A DNA stretch of 9,812 nucleotides from an uncultured Eubacteriales bacterium (GTDB taxonomy: Bacteria > Bacillota > Clostridia > Oscillospirales > Acutalibacteraceae): positions 1 to 9,812 of the forward strand of contig CAKSKO010000027.1 in assembly GCA_934465125.1 (NCBI GenBank). Direction: 5' to 3'. Under the pieces are notes generated by a model. The model was not told the origin of the DNA and made no database searches. It worked only from the letters and a program-made list of their open reading frames with translations. Below, in pieces: positions 1 through 9,100 of the stretch; within the stretch, counting starts at the first letter, position 1; every line of letters begins with the position of its first letter. The position numbers and the translations under genes are program-made.

Positions 1-22
1 GAATAAATCATTTTAATAATCC

Positions 23-49
23 TTTGATATTACATAAGTATTTATCAAA
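23..49. repeat. 27-bp imperfect dyad upstream of the operon
   Basis: TTTGATA at 23-29 is the exact reverse complement of TATCAAA at 43-49. Inside it, TAC (31-33) and GTA (38-40) also pair, around a central ATAA. This dyad could be an operator for a dimeric regulator. It could also be a weak hairpin left from an upstream gene, but there is no GC-rich stem or T tract, so an intrinsic terminator is unlikely. A TATATAAAAT stretch follows at 54-63 and could be a -10 region, but I see no -35 element at the right spacing. The dyad is seen in the sequence; the operator role is inference. Confidence 0.3.
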
Positions 50-65
50 AGACTATATAAAATAG

Positions 66-218
66 ATGTCCGTTTATTTTAAATATCTAAAAACAGAATA
101 TTAACAAAAGAAACAGGAGTCAACGAAAATCTGTAAACGCAAGGAAACACGGAGGATAAAGGGCTTCCGCCACCGCCCATAAATAACTCTTAAAAAACAC
201 CTCTCCACAAACGGACAT
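66..218. repeat. 10-bp inverted repeat pair in the leader
   Basis: ATGTCCGTTT (66-75) and AAACGGACAT (209-218) are exact reverse complements separated by 133 bp. The right copy lies in the loop of the hairpin that covers the helicase start region. If transcription begins upstream of 66, the two could pair in the mRNA. As DNA sites they could equally bind one protein twice. A 10-bp match over this distance in AT-rich DNA can occur by chance, so the pairing is only a suggestion. Confidence 0.3.
150..178 (+). other. GC-rich structured patch in the leader
   Basis: Positions 161-180 hold 15 G or C in 20 bases, within an otherwise strongly AT-rich leader. Two mutually exclusive small hairpins can be drawn. 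CGGAGG (150-155) pairs with CTTCCG (164-169) using one G-U pair, and GGGC (161-164) pairs with GCCC (175-178). The first would bury a Shine-Dalgarno-like GGAGG at 151-155 that has no start codon at usable distance. No known riboswitch or small RNA was recognised. This could be part of a structured 5' leader or a remnant of another element. Confidence 0.3.
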
Positions 219-227
219 TTATGGAGA
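202..227 (+). promoter_or_regulatory. hairpin abutting the helicase start codon
   Basis: TCTCCA (202-207) and TGGAGA (222-227) form a perfect 6-bp stem with a 14-nt loop, ending directly at the ATG at 228. The only Shine-Dalgarno-like bases (GGAG, 223-226) lie inside the stem and just one base from the ATG, which is too close for normal use. Translation of the first gene may therefore be weak or controlled. The other genes of the operon have well-spaced ribosome binding sites. A six-codon mini-ORF starting at ATG 221 and stopping at 239-241 overlaps the real start. Confidence 0.35.
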
Positions 228-3200
228 ATGTTAGACTTTAAGACTTTTGATAACGTATCGTCAATATTAAGAGACGATTTGAAGGCAGAGATAAAACAAA
301 ACTCCTCAGTATCTATTGCTGCGGCGTATTTCTCTATCTATGCCTTTGCCGAACTAAAGAAAGAACTTGAAAATATTGAAGAACTGCGCTTTATCTTCAC
401 TTCTCCGACATTTGTTACCGATAAAACACCTAAAGAAAAAAGAGAATTTTATATTCCACGCTTGGCACGTGAGAAAAGTATATACGGAACGGAATTTGAG
501 GTAAAACTGCGTAATGGATTGACACAGAAAGCCATAGCCAAAGAATGTGCCGAATGGATTAAGAAAAAGGCTCGTTTCAAATCAAACAAAACCGGACATA
601 ATATTCCTGGGCTTATAGATATTGAGAATAAAGATAATACAAGTTGCGCTTATTTTCCTATCAATGGTTTTACAACGGTGGATTTAGGATGTGAAAAAGG
701 AAATAATTGTTTTTGCATCATCAACAAGTTTGAAGCCCAGATGAGTAAAATGTATCTGCAACGTTTTAATGAATTATGGACTGACAAAGAACAATTACAG
801 GATATTACAGAAGAAATTGTTGAAAATATTACGGCTCTTTATAATGAAAACTCTCCGGAATTTATATACTTTTTTACGCTGTATAACATTTTCAACGAAT
901 TTTTGGACGACATCAATGAAGATGTTTTGCCGAATACAGCAACTGGCTTTAAGGAAAGTGCTGTTTGGAATAAACTATACAATTTCCAAAAGGATGCTTG
1001 CCTTGCCATTATTAACAAGTTGGAGAAATACAACGGTTGCATTTTAGCGGATAGCGTCGGTTTAGGTAAAACATTTACGGCATTATCCGTTATTAAATAC
1101 TATGAAAATCGCAATAAAAATGTTTTGGTGCTATGCCCAAAGAAGTTAAGTGATAACTGGACGACTTATAAAGAAAACTACGTTAATAACCCGATAGCAA
1201 CTGACCGTTTACGTTATGATGTTTTATATCACACGGATTTATCTCGTGTCAAAGGTGTTTCAAATGGTTTGGATTTAAGTAAACTCAACTGGGGAAACTA
1301 TGATTTAGTGGTTATTGATGAAAGTCATAACTTCCGGAACGGAGGCCAAACATATTTGGACAATTCAGGAGAACAAAAAGATAACCGTTACAATGTATTG
1401 CTTAAAAATGTTATCCGGAAAGGTGTAAAAACAAAGGTTTTAATGCTTTCGGCAACTCCGGTAAACAATCAATTCATAGATTTGAAAAACCAATTAGCCC
1501 TTGCTTATGAAGGAAATTCCAAACAATTCAATGACAAATTGGGTGATGGCAAGAATGTTGAGCAAATATTCCGAGATGCGCAAAAAACATATAATCAGTG
1601 GAATCAATTACCATCTGAAGAACGCACGACCGGAAGATTGCTTGATATGTTGAGTTTTGACTTTTTTGATTTGCTTGATAGCGTAACAATCGCTCGTTCT
1701 CGTAAACATATAGAAAAATATTATAATACCAGCGATATCGGTAAGTTCCCAGACAGATTGAAGCCGATTAACCTGCGGCCGGTTTTGAGTCTCAAAAAAG
1801 GAACAATAACTTATGGCGAGATTTTTGAAGACTTGCTGCAGTTATCGTTATGTGTTTATACACCATCTAACTACATTTATGAAAGCAAACGTGATGCTTA
1901 TGAAGAAAAATACGGCCGAGATGTAAGCGAAGGTGTGTTCTTTAAACAAGCAGACCGTGAAAAAGGTGTTCGTCGCTTGATGAGTATTAACCTGATGAAG
2001 CGTATGGAAAGTTCTGTATATTCATTTAATCAAACGCTTTCACGCATCCTTTGTCGCATAGAAAAGACCATTGAACATATTGACACCTTTGAAAAACAAA
2101 AGGTAAATACCGAATTTGTGAACGATTTCAGCGAATTTGCAGATATTGATGAGGATGTGGATGTTGTTATCGGCAGCAAGGTTAATATTTCACTCAAGGA
2201 TATGGATTATAAATCGTGGCGAAATGATTTACGTGCTGATGCCTACATTTTGAAGCATTTGTATGCCGAAACAAGCAGTATCGGTGTTGAAGATGATTAT
2301 AAACTGCAAACACTTTTGGCGCAATTAAAGAAGAAAATAACAAATCCGATAAACGGCAACAATAAAAAAGTTCTTATTTTTACGGCCTTTGCGGATACGG
2401 CAGACTATTTGTATGAAAACGTTTCAAAGTATATCAAACAAACATTTGGGTTGGATACTGCGGTTATCAGCGGTTCGGTAGAAGGTAAAAGCACAATTGC
2501 TAAACTTCCGCAAGATATGAATACCGTGCTTACTTGTTTTTCGCCGATATCCAAAGAAAAACATCTATTATTACCGGATAATTCGGCAAACATTGATGTT
2601 TTAATTGCAACCGATTGTATCTCTGAAGGTCAAAACCTGCAAGATTGCGATTATTTGATAAACTATGATATTCACTGGAATCCGGTGCGAATTATTCAGC
2701 GTTTCGGACGTATTGACCGTATTGGCAGCCGCAACAAGGTTATTCAATTAGTAAACTTCTGGGCTCCGGTAGAATTAGATGAATATATTCGCCTTAAAGC
2801 CCGTGTTGAAGGTCGTATGAAAGCCGTAAATTTGACAGCAGGCGGCAACGATAACATTATCAATCCGGAAGATGACCCTGATTTAACCTATCGTAAGCAA
2901 CAACTGGAAAAACTGCAAACTGAAGTTGTTGATATGGAAGAAATGGGCTCCGGTATATCCATTATGGATTTGGGCTTAAATGAGTTTCGATTAGATTTGT
3001 TGGAATATATCAAAGAAAATCCGGATGTAGAAAAGAACCCGACCGGTATGAATGCCGTTGTAAAAGCCAATGCCGATATGCCGGCCGGTGTTATTTATAT
3101 CTTAAAGAACGTCAATAAAGACACCAACATTAACAATACCAATCGGCTGCATCCGTTCTATATGGTGTATATAAAAGAAGATGGCGAGATTGTCTGCCAT

Positions 3201-3497
3201 CATCTGCAACCGAAAGAATTGTTGGATAAACTACGTTTAGCGTGCAAAGGTAAATCCTTGCCGGATAAAGAACTTTGCGCGTATTTCAATAAAAAGACCA
3301 AAGACGGCCGTGATATGAAGCAATATTCGGCACTTTTGAGCCAAGCCATCAATTCTATTATTGCAGTTAAGGAAGAAAGCGATGTTGATAGTCTGTTTTC
3401 GGATGGTGGCACATCTGCTTTGGAAAATGAAATTGGCGGTTTGAATGATTTTGAACTGATTTGTTTCCTTGTTGTGGAGGGCGGAAACAATGCTTAA
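228..3497 (+). CDS. Snf2-type helicase with N-terminal PLD-like domain
   Basis: A 1089-residue cytoplasmic protein. Residues about 1-190 resemble the phospholipase-D-like domain found at the N terminus of Snf2-type helicases: the early strand AAAYFSIYAF (31-40) and PINGFTTVDLG (144-154), the latter at the place of the usual GSSNFT..GL motif. No HxK catalytic motif is seen, so this domain is probably non-catalytic. A superfamily 2 motor follows. It has LYNFQ (250-254), Walker A GLGKT (278-282), DESH (364-367), SATP (408-411), TDCISEGQN (795-803) and QRFGRIDRIG (824-833), all intact, as in the RapA/HepA-like group of Snf2 translocases. It is expected to move on DNA using ATP; remodelling or loading of the type III enzyme is inference. 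ATG 228 is the only standard start between the in-frame stop at 180 and the conserved N terminus. The end overlaps the next gene by 8 nt. The family call is firm, the exact role unknown. Confidence 0.9.
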   Translation: MLDFKTFDNVSSILRDDLKAEIKQNSSVSIAAAYFSIYAFAELKKELENIEELRFIFTSPTFVTDKTPKEKREFYIPRLAREKSIYGTEFEVKLRNGLTQKAIAKECAEWIKKKARFKSNKTGHNIPGLIDIENKDNTSCAYFPINGFTTVDLGCEKGNNCFCIINKFEAQMSKMYLQRFNELWTDKEQLQDITEEIVENITALYNENSPEFIYFFTLYNIFNEFLDDINEDVLPNTATGFKESAVWNKLYNFQKDACLAIINKLEKYNGCILADSVGLGKTFTALSVIKYYENRNKNVLVLCPKKLSDNWTTYKENYVNNPIATDRLRYDVLYHTDLSRVKGVSNGLDLSKLNWGNYDLVVIDESHNFRNGGQTYLDNSGEQKDNRYNVLLKNVIRKGVKTKVLMLSATPVNNQFIDLKNQLALAYEGNSKQFNDKLGDGKNVEQIFRDAQKTYNQWNQLPSEERTTGRLLDMLSFDFFDLLDSVTIARSRKHIEKYYNTSDIGKFPDRLKPINLRPVLSLKKGTITYGEIFEDLLQLSLCVYTPSNYIYESKRDAYEEKYGRDVSEGVFFKQADREKGVRRLMSINLMKRMESSVYSFNQTLSRILCRIEKTIEHIDTFEKQKVNTEFVNDFSEFADIDEDVDVVIGSKVNISLKDMDYKSWRNDLRADAYILKHLYAETSSIGVEDDYKLQTLLAQLKKKITNPINGNNKKVLIFTAFADTADYLYENVSKYIKQTFGLDTAVISGSVEGKSTIAKLPQDMNTVLTCFSPISKEKHLLLPDNSANIDVLIATDCISEGQNLQDCDYLINYDIHWNPVRIIQRFGRIDRIGSRNKVIQLVNFWAPVELDEYIRLKARVEGRMKAVNLTAGGNDNIINPEDDPDLTYRKQQLEKLQTEVVDMEEMGSGISIMDLGLNEFRLDLLEYIKENPDVEKNPTGMNAVVKANADMPAGVIYILKNVNKDTNINNTNRLHPFYMVYIKEDGEIVCHHLQPKELLDKLRLACKGKSLPDKELCAYFNKKTKDGRDMKQYSALLSQAINSIIAVKEESDVDSLFSDGGTSALENEIGGLNDFELICFLVVEGGNNA
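3476..3481 (+). promoter_or_regulatory. ribosome binding site of the DUF4391 gene
   Basis: GGAGGG sits 8 nt before the ATG at 3490, inside the end of the helicase gene. It favours this ATG over an in-frame TTG at 3469. Confidence 0.7.
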
Positions 3498-4152
3498 TCT
3501 GCCTAAAGAAACCGAAGTTGGTAAAATGGTCGCTAAGAATAAGTTTTATGAAAAAGCGAACATCAGTCAGACCTTAAAAGAATGCTTTGTAAATGACATT
3601 GAAAAGATTGTTTGGGCAAACAAATTGGCTCCGAGCACTTTGAACATATCCGGCAGCGATAATATAAAGGAATTGGAAGTATTTCATATCAAATTAAAGA
3701 CCGGTAAATTTAATCAAAAGGTTTTGGAAGCCATAGACAAAGCAATTCCTTATTACATCTTGTTTGTTTTGGAATATATGGGAAAATTTCAATTATGGCT
3801 TGGATACAAGGAAAAAACGGCAAACGGCACGAACAAAGCAAGCATCGTCCGCTATTTTAACAGCGAATGGGAAAAAGAACCTTACATAACCTTGCGTGGC
3901 AATAAGTTAGACAGCATATACGAGAACTTTTTGAGCCAACTTTCTGATAATCTGATTGATACCGCCAGTGAGCAAGACATTAAAGACAAAGTCAGCAAAA
4001 CAGTAGAGATTCAAAAGATAGAAAATCAAATTGAGAAATTAACCAAGAAAATGGTGACCGAAAAACAATTCAACCGCCAATGCGAAATCCGTGCGCAAAT
4101 TAAGGATTTGAAAGCACAATTACAATCATTGAAAGGAACTAACAATGGATAA
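3490..4152 (+). CDS. DUF4391 domain-containing protein
   Basis: A 220-residue protein recognised as DUF4391 by its opening (LNLPKETEVGKMVAKNKFYE), the WANKLAPSTLNI stretch at 42-53, and the segment AIPYYILFVLEY (85-96) followed by QLWLGYKE (101-108). Biochemical function is not established to my knowledge. The last ~45 residues (about 171-215) are rich in K, E, Q with I/L spacing and should form a coiled coil, so a dimerising or bridging role is plausible. There is no signal peptide and no obvious catalytic motif. The gene overlaps the helicase by 8 nt at its start and mod by 8 nt at its end, which points to coupled translation and a fixed stoichiometry. An adaptor between the helicase and the Mod-Res complex is one reading; a fold related to nucleases cannot be excluded by eye. 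Start chosen from the GGAGGG site. Confidence 0.8.
   Translation: MLNLPKETEVGKMVAKNKFYEKANISQTLKECFVNDIEKIVWANKLAPSTLNISGSDNIKELEVFHIKLKTGKFNQKVLEAIDKAIPYYILFVLEYMGKFQLWLGYKEKTANGTNKASIVRYFNSEWEKEPYITLRGNKLDSIYENFLSQLSDNLIDTASEQDIKDKVSKTVEIQKIENQIEKLTKKMVTEKQFNRQCEIRAQIKDLKAQLQSLKGTNNG
4133..4138 (+). promoter_or_regulatory. ribosome binding site of mod
   Basis: AAGGAA with 6 nt to the ATG at 4145. It supports the first of three closely spaced in-frame ATGs (4145, 4154, 4160). Confidence 0.55.
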
Positions 4153-6100
4153 AATGAAAATGGAAACGGAGAATAAAACGCTGGAGAATTTAGCGAAATT
4201 AAAAGAAATGTTTCCGGAAGTTATCACCGAAAGCAAAGATGAAAAAGGTGAAATTGTATCTGCTGTTGATGCCAAAAAGTTAGAACAACTCCTTTCTACC
4301 AAAGTAATTGAAGGTGATGAATGTTATGATTTTACGTGGGTGGGTAAAAAACAGGCAATGGTTGAAGCCTACAAGCCAATTCGTAAGACTTTGCGTCCGT
4401 GTCGTGAAGAATCTGTGGATTGGGAAAATACACAGAACCTTTATATTGAAGGTGATAACTTGCAAGTATTAAAGTGTTTGCAAGAGAGTTACCTGAAAAG
4501 GGTTGATATTATTTATATTGACCCACCGTATAATACGGGAAAGAATTTAATATATAAGAACGATTTTTATAAAACAGAGGAGGAATATGAGGATGAGAGT
4601 GGAGATATAGATTCTGATGGAAATAGATTGATTCTAAATAGCAAATCAAATGGACGATTCCATTCAGATTGGTGTTCAATGATTTATTCAAGATTACGAT
4701 TAGCAAAATCTTTATTAAGCGATATTGGTATGATAATTGTAACTATTGATGATAATGAAATTGAAAACATAACATCAATAATGAATGAAGTGTTTGGAGA
4801 AGAAAATCACTTGGCTACAATCATAATTAAAAATAATCCATCGGGACGCTCAACACTTTCTGGAGTATCTATTTCTCACGAATATGCATTATTCTATGGT
4901 TCTAATCCTAATGTGAAATTAGGAAGATTACAGCGTAATGATAAACAAATTGCAAGATATAAAGAAAATGATGATTTAGGACAATTTGAATGGGTAAACT
5001 TTCGTAAGCACGGAGGATATAAAGAAGATGCTCCATCTATGTATTACCCAATATACATAAAGTCAGATTGTTCATCTTTTCGCATTCCTAAATTAACCTG
5101 GAATGATAAAACAAAAGAATATGCCATACTAGAAGACCCATTGCCAGATGAAATAATATCATACCCAATTGATGAAAATGGAAGAAATAGAAGATGGAAA
5201 TGGAGTTTAGATAGAGTCTTATGCAGTAATAATGAAATGTCAGTCAGGTTAGATAGAGATAAAAAACCTGCTGTTTATATTAAATCCCGTATGAAAGATG
5301 AAGGAATGATGCCTCTTACTGTATGGGATGAAAAAAAATATTCATCAACAGAATATGGGACTAATATGTTGATAGAATTATTTGGTAATAAACTTTTTGA
5401 TTATCCAAAATCATTATACGCAGTTATAGACTCCTTAATAGTGGCTGGCTGTAACAAAGATTCCATTATTCTTGATTTCTTCTCGGGTTCAGCAACAACG
5501 GCGCACGCAGTGATGCAATTAAATGCCGAAGATGGAGGTCATCGTAAGTTTATTATGGTGCAATTACCCGAAATTTGCGATGAAAAGTCCGAGTCCTATA
5601 AAGCCGGATATCAAAATATATGTGAAATCGGTAAAGAGCGCATCCGTCGTGCCGGCAAGAAAATCGTAGAAGAAACCGGCAAAAAAGACCTTGATATTGG
5701 CTTCCGTGTTTTGAAACTTGATAGCAGCAATATGAAAGATGTCTATTACGCTCCGGCAGATTATAAGCAAACAATGCTGGAAAAGATGACAAGTAATATT
5801 GAAGACGGCCGCACCGCTGAAGATTTGTTATACGCTTGTATGCTTGAATGGGGTTTGGAACTTTCCTTGCCGCATAAAGTGCAAAAGATTGCAGGATTTG
5901 ATGTCCATATCGTAAATAATGGCGATTTAGTGGCTTGTTTTGATTATAAGGTATCGGAAGAAGCCATTAAGCAAATTGCCGAAATGAAACCATTACGTGC
6001 CGTTTTTCGTGATAGTAGTTTTGCAACTGATGCTGCTCGTGTGAATGTAGGTGAAATATTCAAATTAAAGTCTCCAAACACCTCAATCAAAGTATTATAA
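4145..6100 (+). CDS. mod: type III DNA methyltransferase, Mod subunit (adenine-N6)
   Basis: A 651-residue protein, near the usual Mod length. It should transfer methyl from S-adenosylmethionine to N6 of adenine in a short asymmetric site, protecting host DNA and giving the restriction complex its specificity. The N-terminal part has the typical IEGDNLQVLKCLQESY (101-116). The catalytic DPPYNTG follows at 126-132, then HSDW and the SIDD-like TIDDNE block, a central target recognition region, and the AdoMet-binding motif DFFSGSATTAHAV starting at 444. DPPY before FxGxG is the beta-class order normal for type III Mods. No frameshift, and no long simple repeat of the kind that causes phase variation. 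Bases about 4541-5460 differ in codon use from both ends of the gene (separate entry). The stop TAA abuts GGAG of the next gene's ribosome site. The recognition sequence cannot be read from the protein. Confidence 0.95.
   Translation: MDKMKMETENKTLENLAKLKEMFPEVITESKDEKGEIVSAVDAKKLEQLLSTKVIEGDECYDFTWVGKKQAMVEAYKPIRKTLRPCREESVDWENTQNLYIEGDNLQVLKCLQESYLKRVDIIYIDPPYNTGKNLIYKNDFYKTEEEYEDESGDIDSDGNRLILNSKSNGRFHSDWCSMIYSRLRLAKSLLSDIGMIIVTIDDNEIENITSIMNEVFGEENHLATIIIKNNPSGRSTLSGVSISHEYALFYGSNPNVKLGRLQRNDKQIARYKENDDLGQFEWVNFRKHGGYKEDAPSMYYPIYIKSDCSSFRIPKLTWNDKTKEYAILEDPLPDEIISYPIDENGRNRRWKWSLDRVLCSNNEMSVRLDRDKKPAVYIKSRMKDEGMMPLTVWDEKKYSSTEYGTNMLIELFGNKLFDYPKSLYAVIDSLIVAGCNKDSIILDFFSGSATTAHAVMQLNAEDGGHRKFIMVQLPEICDEKSESYKAGYQNICEIGKERIRRAGKKIVEETGKKDLDIGFRVLKLDSSNMKDVYYAPADYKQTMLEKMTSNIEDGRTAEDLLYACMLEWGLELSLPHKVQKIAGFDVHIVNNGDLVACFDYKVSEEAIKQIAEMKPLRAVFRDSSFATDAARVNVGEIFKLKSPNTSIKVL
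4541..5460 (+). other. compositionally distinct central segment of mod
   Basis: This part of mod runs from just after DPPYNTG to just before the AdoMet-binding motif. It uses AGA or AGG for 10 of 17 arginines, against 1 of 13 in the two flanks of the same gene. It uses CCG for 0 of 11 prolines, against 5 of 10 in the flanks. G+C is lower too: 15 of 60 bases at 4741-4800 against 28 of 60 at 5641-5700. The reading frame is intact throughout. It covers the target recognition region and nearby catalytic-domain motifs, which fits replacement by recombination with crossovers in conserved motifs. The boundaries are approximate and the exchange is inferred. Confidence 0.65.
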
Positions 6101-6104
6101 GGAG
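6099..6104 (+). promoter_or_regulatory. ribosome binding site of res
   Basis: AAGGAG begins inside the mod stop codon (TAA 6098-6100) and lies 8 nt before ATG 6113. It supports that ATG over the adjacent in-frame TTG at 6110, and it suggests reinitiation by ribosomes ending mod. Confidence 0.7.
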
Positions 6105-6112
6105 ACGGATTG

Positions 6113-9100
6113 ATGAAATTACGCTTCAAACATCAAAAGTTTCAGGCTGAAGCAGCCAAAGCAGTCGTTGATGTCTTTTTAGGACAGCCGAAAAACGAAG
6201 GTATAAGTTATTTAATTGATAAAGGTGCCACTCAAACAGCACAAGGCGAATTAGATACGGAATTTGCCGGATTTAAGAATGCAAGAGTGATATTGGACGA
6301 CAGCACGGTTTTGAACAATATACAACAAATCCAGCGTGCAAACCTAATCAAGCCATCTAACTCTTTAGAGGGAAACTATAACCTTACGGTGGAGATGGAA
6401 ACCGGTGTAGGCAAAACATACACCTACATCAAAACAATGTATGAATTGAACCAAAAATATGGCTGGAGTAAATTCATTATTGTTGTGCCAAGCATTGCTA
6501 TTCGTGAAGGCGTATATAAATCGTTTCAAATTACCGAAGACCATTTTGCCGAAGAATATGGCAAGAAAATCCGTTACTTTGTTTATAATTCCGCACATTT
6601 GAACGAACTTGACCAATTTGCCAGTTCTAACAGCATTTATGTGATGATTATTAACTCACAAGCCTTCAACGCCAAAGGTAAAGATGCTCGGCGAATCTAT
6701 ATGAAATTAGATGAATTTCGCTCTCGTCGACCGATTGATATTATTGCCAAGACAAATCCGATTTTGATTATTGATGAACCGCAATCGGTGGAAGGTGAAG
6801 CAACCCGTGAGGGTTTGAAAAAATTTAATCCGTTGATGACACTGCGCTATTCAGCAACACATAGGAAAGACCGCATCTTTAATATGGTGTATCGTTTGGA
6901 TGCAATGGAAGCATATAATAAGAAACTGGTGAAAAAGATTGCAGTTAAAGGCATTAGTGTTTCTGGACAATCCGGCACTGATGGATATTTGTATTTAGCA
7001 AATCTAAACCTTTCTAACACTAAAGCCCCGACAGCGTCGTTGGAATATAATGTTAAAGGTCAAAATGGTATTAAAAAGATAACCCGTATTGTAAACGAAG
7101 GCTTTAATCTCTATGAGCAATCCGGCAATTTGAACGAATATAAGGGATATACGGTTAGTCGCATTGATGGCCGTGACAATACCGTACATTTCCTGAATGG
7201 TAAGGTCATTGAGGTCGGACAAGTGATGGGTGATACGCAGGATTCTGACCAAATTCGCCGCATTCAAATCAGAGAAACGATTTTAAGCCATTTGGAACGG
7301 GAAAGACAACTGTTCTACAAAGGTATAAAGGTGCTTTCGCTGTTCTTTATTGATGAAGTGTCAAAATATAAGGAATATGAAGGAAATGTGGCTAAAAATG
7401 GTATCTATGCCCAGATGTTTGAAGAAGAATATCAAAACATTATAGACCACTATGTCGGAGAATTGGGAGATAGCGAGTATGTACGCTATTTGAAAGGCAT
7501 TGAAGCACATCAAACCCACGCCGGATACTTTTCTATTGATAAGAAAAGTAATCACTTTATTGACGGTAAGATTGATAAGAAGGAACAAAGTTCAAATGAT
7601 ATTGATGCTTATGACCTAATTATGAAAAATAAGGAACGCCTGCTTGACCGTAAAGAACCGGTGCGCTTTATCTTTTCACACTCGGCATTGAAAGAAGGTT
7701 GGGACAATCCGAATGTATTTCAAATTTGCACCTTAAAGCAAAGCGGTGCCGAAGTGCGTAAACGCCAAGAAGTTGGCCGTGGTTTGCGTTTGGCCGTAAA
7801 CCAAAACGGTGAACGTATGGACGCATCGGTTTTGGGCGATGATGTGCACAATATCAACGTATTGACAGTAATTGCTAACGAATCATACGATGCTTTTGCT
7901 AAAGGACTGCAAACAGAATTGGCGGAAGTTATTACTGACAGACCGAAAAAAGTTACGGCAGATTTGTTCAATGGCAAATTTATTAAAAATGCCGATGGTA
8001 ATAATGAAATCATTACCGGAGATATGGCCGGAAAAATCTACTTCAATATGGTTAAAAATGATTACGTCAATGAAAACGGCGAATTGACCGACAAATACTA
8101 TGAAGATAAGAAAACCGATAATCTTGTCTTGCCGGAAGAATTTAAGGAAAGCAAAGAAAGTATCGTGCGTATTTTAGATATGATTTACGATGTAAAGGGT
8201 ATGACACCAGAAGATGCTCGCAAGAACGATGTGGATATTAAAGTTAATAACGAAGCCTTGAATAAGAAAGAGTTTCAGACTTTATGGAAGAAGATAAACG
8301 TTAAATCCATTTATGCGGTTGATTTTGAAAGCCAAGAATTGATAGATAAGGCAATTTCTACCTTAAACAGCAAATTGAAGGTTTCTAAACTGGTCGTAAA
8401 CATTACCACCGGCACGATGAATAATATCAATTCAAAGCAGGATTTATTTGACGGTCTGGCATTCAAAACAAAACCGGATGCAACCAAAACAGAAAATATT
8501 ACATCTGTTGCTACATCTATTAAATACGACCTTATCGGTAAATTGGTGGATGAAACCGGCTTAACCCGTCAAACTATTGTAAAAATATTGCAAGGTATTG
8601 AACCGGCTATTTTTGACCAGTTTAAGAGCAATCCGGAAGAATTTATAATTAAGACAGCAAACTTAATTAACGAACAGAAGGCAACGCTTATTATCCAACA
8701 TATTGCTTATAGCAAGATTGATGGTGATTATGTTTATGACACATCAATCTTTACAGAGCCTACACTGAAAGGCAAATTCGGAATCAATGCTATGGCAACA
8801 TCCAAGAACATTTATGACCATTTGTTATATGACTCTACAATAGAAAAAGATTTTGCTGAAAAACTGGAACAAGCCAAAGACGTTGTCGTTTATGTGAAAT
8901 TACCGAAGGGATTTTATATTTCAACACCGGTTGGAAAGTATAATCCGGACTGGGCAATAGCGTTTAATCAGGAGCACATTAAGCACATTTATTTTGTAGC
9001 CGAGACAAAGGGTAATATGTCAACACTTGAATTAAGAGATATAGAAAAAGCAAAAATTGAGTGCGCAAAGAAGCATTTTGCAGCAATTTCCAACAAAGAA

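Noticed and set aside
66..104. A 12-codon ORF (MSVYFKYLKTEY) in the leader as a leader peptide.
   Set aside because: It has no Shine-Dalgarno site, and an ORF this short is expected by chance. No attenuator-like terminator follows.
82..180. A reverse-strand ORF starting ATGGGCGGTGG at 180, about 33 codons.
   Set aside because: It has no ribosome binding site and no recognised domain, and it crosses the GC-rich patch, which explains its glycine-rich start. It is most likely spurious.
130..180. Resemblance of ACGCAAGGAAACACGG to part of a c-di-GMP riboswitch.
   Set aside because: The other conserved blocks and the paired stems of that riboswitch are not present.
3469..3489. An earlier TTG start for the DUF4391 gene.
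   Set aside because: GGAGGG at 3476-3481 is ideally placed for ATG 3490 and would lie inside the coding region if TTG 3469 were used.
5331..5338. A run of eight A bases inside the mod recognition region, as a possible phase-variation tract.
   Set aside because: Eight A bases are common in AT-rich coding DNA and encode ordinary Glu-Lys-Lys codons. Known phase-variable mod genes carry longer homopolymers or tetra/pentanucleotide repeats, which are absent here.
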